Of a stretch of 64,000 bases of DNA, positions 60,015-64,000 are shown piece after piece. A program made the position numbers and the translations under genes. The stretch lies in contig JABELC010000004.1 of NCBI GenBank assembly GCA_028455995.1, forward strand, positions 3,284,501 through 3,348,500, written 5' to 3'. This stretch comes from Scleromitrula shiraiana (taxonomy: Eukaryota > Ascomycota > Leotiomycetes > Helotiales > Sclerotiniaceae). Position 1 is the first letter of the stretch. Each line of letters begins with the position of its first letter. The notes below the pieces were generated by a model. That model was not told the origin of the DNA. It made no database searches and saw only the letters and a list, made by a program, of their open reading frames with translations.

Positions 60015-61218
60015 GATAAACTTATTTGACAGATATTGTAAGAAGCAGCTGCCTTGAAGATTCGCAGCCTTGGGATTTGTTAGCGACGAAGTTGAGGCAA
60101 CAGCATTGCTTACTGATAATGAGAGGTTATAATAGAAGGAACGTGCTCAGCAAGATGACATTCATTTATTGGCTGACAGTTACTTCAACTTCGACTCTAT
60201 CATGAAGCGCCTACCGTATCTATTAAATCAAAATAATCGTTGGACGTCGCTTAACCGTGACTTTTATGAACTTGAAGGGACTTCGCCTTCAGGTTCCTGT
60301 TGATATAAGCAAGATGTAGTTACTAGTACTAGTAAGTGACTCGGTTATAATTAGTAATAAACAAGAATTTATATAAAATAATTACTAGCCTGAGTTTTTA
60401 TTACTAGTACTAGTACTAGTAGTAGTACTAGAATTTTAATAAATTTTATATATACTACTACTAGTACTAGTAGTAAATAAAATAAAATTTTACTTTTTCA
60501 ATAAATTATTATTATTATTATTATTATTGTTGTTAAATTTGAAATTAAAATATAAAAATCAAAATTGATTTTTTTTAAATTGATTTATTATAAATTAAAA
60601 ACTTAAGTATGATTCTTTTAATGAAACTTGAATATATATGATAGTAGTAAATTTTGTTAAATAATGAATTTGTTTATTGATTATATTTTCAAGTTGCTTG
60701 TATTAATAAAAGAGTGAAGTTCGACGATTAATAAGTCATTAATTATTTGTTAAATGATTTTAGAGCACTAGCAAGTTCCAACAGTAAATAAAGGAGAAGC
60801 GTTAACACCTCGGATAATGAATCATTCGCCTTATGTAATCATCACCCAAAAACTAACTTTCACCAACTCTTCAAGTTACCACCTCAAACAGTTTAAGATC
60901 ATATATTTGTTTTCGTGTGTAATTTTATCTCTGCATCTGCATCTACATCGAGGTCGACATCCATCTCTATCTCCAAAGGCCAGATGCTAGATTTCATGCT
61001 ACCAATGTATTGGCAGTTATTAACTGAAATTCTCCCTTTGAGAGATATGGTATACTTATCAGGGGTCTAACATGATCATGTGCAAGTACTTTGGCACTTC
61101 CGGCTAAAAGACCCCGTGGTAGGACAGCATAATGGGTAGTATTGGAACCTTGCACCCCGCAAAATCTCAAGATGTAACAGTCTTGGTAACAATAGCCTCA
61201 TGCAAGTTCAAATGTAGT
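60015..61218. other. gene-poor region with AT-rich patch
   Basis: Contains short CTAGTA repeats (60320-60480), an AT-rich patch at about 60360-60720 with (TTA)n at 60507-60528, and otherwise unassigned sequence. Confidence 0.5.
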
Positions 61219-61534
61219 TTAAAGTGGCGCGGCGAGACGGGATGTAGTATTGCGACGCCATTGCCTTCTTTGTAGAACAATTAAATCACACATGATATCT
61301 TCCAAGAGTTCTTGATGCCGTTGAACAAATTGCCAATGAAGACGATACTGTCGTGAGCCGTGGATGGGTGGGTTGACTGTGAGCCTTTTCGCTCTCTGGA
61401 AGACTATTACGGATATCACACCAACGTAACTCGGGGAGCATATACCCTATGACTTTCTTGATTAATATATATTGCAGTTGAAGAATGACATGTGAAGCCA
61501 AGTGGCTTCTAACGCCGTTGAGGTCTTGCCGCAT
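61219..61534 (-). pseudogene. possible decayed C-terminal exon of unknown gene
   Basis: Two overlapping minus frames each look partly coding: one from 61534 (RQDLNGVRSHLASHVILQLQ, YMLPELRWCDIRNSLPESEK) and one ending at 61219 (GSRQYRLHWQFVQRHQELLE, DLIVLQRRQWRRN). A frameshift near 61390 would join them. No domain recognised. Confidence 0.3.
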
Positions 61535-63029
61535 CGTTCTGCCACGACATAGAATTGATTATTGGCGCTATAAATTGGCTATATTGCCTATTCGCGAACA
61601 AATACCATGCGAAAGTGTTTCATGGATGAGAAGTTGGGGCTCTAGATGGACAGGGGTGTTTTCCCCATCGATGCCATGGCTGACGGTCACCTCCCTACAA
61701 TTTGGTGGCTTGAGATGATAATTTCACATATGGTCTGCTAATCCAGTTTCTGTATGCACGAGATCGAGGCCATGGCGGAGAAATGAGGCCCCTAGTCACT
61801 TCAATACCACACAGATGCGTGCGGGTAGATACAACCTGGCAATTATTTTGAAGAAAAACGCTTTGACGTATCTCACAGATCAATCTGTGCGACCTCGCAG
61901 CAGCCAAGTACAACCGAAGATTCTCTATCCGAATCGGTTGTGGGCAGAATCGGGCGATGCAAAATCGGCGTTGGTTTACAGAAATTCCGGAATTTGAGCC
62001 CGGCATGCCATAGCCAATAATACTCATATTCCCGTCAAACTTCAGAGATCCTCAGCAGAAAAGTTTTCAACACCTGGTAAACAATTCTTCATATTGGGGC
62101 ATCTATATATTCACCTCTTCCACCAGATCCTCGGATTTTGTAGATGCAAAATTCAAAAAGATCAAACTATCCTGCCTGTACAATCTCAGAATGAAAGATT
62201 ATCCGAAAGTCTTGACCATAGACTAGAAACATCAGCGAGATACTCGAGTATATCAGGCTCTCAGCCTCGCGCACTACATCTTCATTCAGGCTGAGAGACA
62301 TCCACATAATACATCTCATTTCTGATCCCACAACAATCATCCGCCCTCTTCTGAGCCATATAGGACTACAAGTAATAGAAAAATAAACATGCGTACTATC
62401 CTCACCAGCAACCTCAATATAAACACGCGAACTAATATTCCTAGTTTCAACAAGCAACCTCCTCGCCGTCACATTCGGTGTGATATCCGCCACTCTAGGA
62501 ATCACCGCCATCATTATAACACGTCGTGCGCGTGTTATGATGGCTCAAGGTATTTTGAACATTCTCCTACAGTTGAAATATTCATGCGCAACTTCTAGCT
62601 ATTCAGGACTGATTTGAAAAGCAATTGATCTCGAAAACCACCAGATGCAAATTCTTCCTCCTGTAATCATTACCACACATAAACCAGTTGGTGGTTTGTA
62701 TAGATTGATGAAGAGGTGTTTTTGTTATGAACTATGTACCTTTTGATGGGATAGATTTGGGAAGATGGGGAGAGGAGAAAATGAAGGAATTGAGATAGCA
62801 AATAGAATAGTAATTAGTCTCATTCTCATCAACTTTATATGAACACAAACTTTTATTCCATTTATTTATCATTAATAAAACAGAAAATGCAGCAATATTC
62901 TAAACTCCTCAATCTATGCACCAAACCAGCCCTAACTCCAGGTAAATGTCCAAGAACATAACCACATAAGCAAAAAGCAATATAAACAAACACTATCCCG
63001 CCCCAATGAACTACCTATCTATCAAAAGT
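61535..63029. other. gene-poor region 3' of midasin
   Basis: About 1.5 kb. A minus-strand frame at 62167-62514 (RVADITPNVTARRLLVETRN, SSRVYIEVAGEDSTHVYFSI) looks coding in its first 75 residues but has no partner exons; it may be another relic. The last 250 bp before 63030 are the probable 3' end of the midasin transcript. Confidence 0.45.
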
Positions 63030-64000
63030 CTACCCACTAGACCCCACCACCTCCCCAAACCACTGTCTCAAAACCCCCGCTAACACCCCCGGCAACTCCC
63101 CCACATCCCCCACAACAACATAGTACCTAAACGGGAACGTATCCAAATACCTCTCAATCTTAACCTCACTCCTGCCTGTCAGCTCATTCTTCACAAACTT
63201 CGCCTCCTTCAAATCCAAGACACTCTCCCCCTTCTTCTTCGTGCGCACATCATCCACAATAACAAACACCATAAGGATTCTTTCTTCCTCCGCCTCTCGC
63301 AATAATCTCCGAATCGGTTCGTGCTCTGAACTACTACATACACCATCTGAGATTACGAGGCCGATTTGCCAGAGATCGGTGGGGGATGAGGAGGCTTTCA
63401 TTCGTGCGTCACGGAATAGACCGATACTATCTCGAACCAACCTCGTGATATCCGTTCTTTCCTGCTCGAATGCAAAGTTTTCAAATACAGCGGGTCCGGA
63501 TTCAGAACTAAACGGTGTGGAAAATTCATGTGCCACTTTAACATTTTCTCCAAATCCCACGACGCAGATTTCTCCAACTTCTAGCATAGCCAGTGATCGC
63601 GAAATCATAACTAAAGTCTCCATGGCCAAACTACCAGATCCAGATTCTCCCATTGATTTGGAATCATCGACTGCGAGCATGATTTGGTAGGAGCGCTTAG
63701 AGGGGATGCTGCGACGCATCCAGATTTTGTCGCGCTTGAATGAGGAGGCTATGTAGGGGATGATTCGCTTAATGTTAAGACGCTTACCGGTGCGGAAGTC
63801 ACCGCGCATTTTGGTGGCGAGCGTGGGAGCAAGGATCAAGCGGAGTTGTTCGGTTAAGGATAGTGACAATGAACGGGTGATAGATTCGTAATGGGTCCAT
63901 TGGGCACGGGCTTCGGCTGCAGAGCGAACAGATACAGTGGTGCTGGGGTCGAGATGTGTATTATCTAGCTTGGTGTCGACTTCTTCCACATCGGATTCAA
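63030..64000 (-). CDS. MDN1: midasin (Rea1/Mdn1), C-terminal MIDAS domain, partial
   Basis: C-terminus of the giant AAA ATPase that removes assembly factors from pre-60S ribosomes in nucleolus and nucleoplasm. The minus strand is open from the window edge (first full codon at 63998) to the stop at 63030, about 322 residues. An acidic linker end (ESDVEEVDTKLD) is followed by QWTHYESITRSLSLSLTEQL, KMRGDFRTGKRLNIKRIIPY and RRSIPSKRSYQIMLAVDDSK, where DDSKSM is the metal-ion-dependent adhesion motif (D-x-S-x-S/M form). GFGENV and VISDGVCSSSEHEP supply the second and third MIDAS loops, and FPFRYYVVVGDVGELPGVLA closes the domain as in other midasins. The other 4,500 or so residues lie beyond the right edge. 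No lesion in the visible part. Confidence 0.94.
   Translation of the reverse strand, partial: ESDVEEVDTKLDNTHLDPSTTVSVRSAAEARAQWTHYESITRSLSLSLTEQLRLILAPTLATKMRGDFRTGKRLNIKRIIPYIASSFKRDKIWMRRSIPSKRSYQIMLAVDDSKSMGESGSGSLAMETLVMISRSLAMLEVGEICVVGFGENVKVAHEFSTPFSSESGPAVFENFAFEQERTDITRLVRDSIGLFRDARMKASSSPTDLWQIGLVISDGVCSSSEHEPIRRLLREAEEERILMVFVIVDDVRTKKKGESVLDLKEAKFVKNELTGRSEVKIERYLDTFPFRYYVVVGDVGELPGVLAGVLRQWFGEVVGSSG

Noticed and set aside
1..64000. CRISPR arrays, operons, bacterial signals, tRNA or rRNA genes
   Set aside because: No regularly spaced repeats with unique spacers, genes are intron-bearing and individually promoted, and no cloverleaf or rRNA segment could be identified by eye; a tRNA could still be missed without a scan.

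Overview
The window reads as nuclear DNA of a filamentous ascomycete. Genes carry short GT-AG introns (about 45-130 bp, a few longer), promoters are pyrimidine-rich, and the conserved proteins are typically fungal. AT-rich blocks show the transition-only damage of repeat-induced point mutation (RIP). Protein wording and gene style suggest Leotiomycetes (Helotiales, perhaps near Sclerotiniaceae). That placement is inference and unconfirmed.

Layout. 1-20.4 kb is gene-bearing: the 3' part of a DHA2-type MFS efflux pump (+), pyruvate dehydrogenase E1 alpha (+), an F-box/WD40 ubiquitin-ligase adaptor (-), a ZIP9/Atx2-like metal transporter (-), histone acetyltransferase HAT1 (+), pyrroline-5-carboxylate reductase (-) and the CTDK-I gamma subunit CTK3 (+). 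Intergenic stretches of 2-4 kb are packed with microsatellites. 21-26 kb is a belt of broken or orphan genes: a small two-exon gene, a disrupted Ser-rich gene, a disrupted secreted-protein gene and a disrupted gene of unknown function. 28.5-40.3 kb is an AT-rich transposon island. 41.5-53.6 kb returns to intact genes: a Prr1-type kinase (-), a haem peroxidase without a visible targeting peptide (-) and an unidentified membrane protein (+). 55-62.6 kb is a second decayed belt with an O-methyltransferase pseudogene carrying in-frame nonsense codons, AT patches and fragments. The right edge holds the C-terminal MIDAS domain of midasin (-).

The island resolves into nested insertions. A (TACTAA)n microsatellite was hit at a TA by a roughly 1.4 kb Tc1/mariner-like element (ends CAGT...ACTG). 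That element was in turn hit by a 7,618 bp Ty1/copia retrotransposon with two 160 bp LTRs and an exact ATTTT target duplication. The two LTRs differ at 39 of 160 positions by hand count, all transitions and no indels. Ghosts of integrase, reverse transcriptase and RNase H can still be read in copia order. On each side lies one copy of a roughly 1 kb TA-flanked element that is almost entirely a long inverted repeat (arms about 350 bp).

The intact genes are unrelated housekeeping functions (mitochondrial carbon entry, proteolysis, metal transport, chromatin, proline synthesis, Pol II CTD phosphorylation, kinase signalling, peroxide detoxification, ribosome assembly) and form no operon or cluster. 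I found no CRISPR array, rRNA or tRNA, and no convincing biosynthetic cluster.
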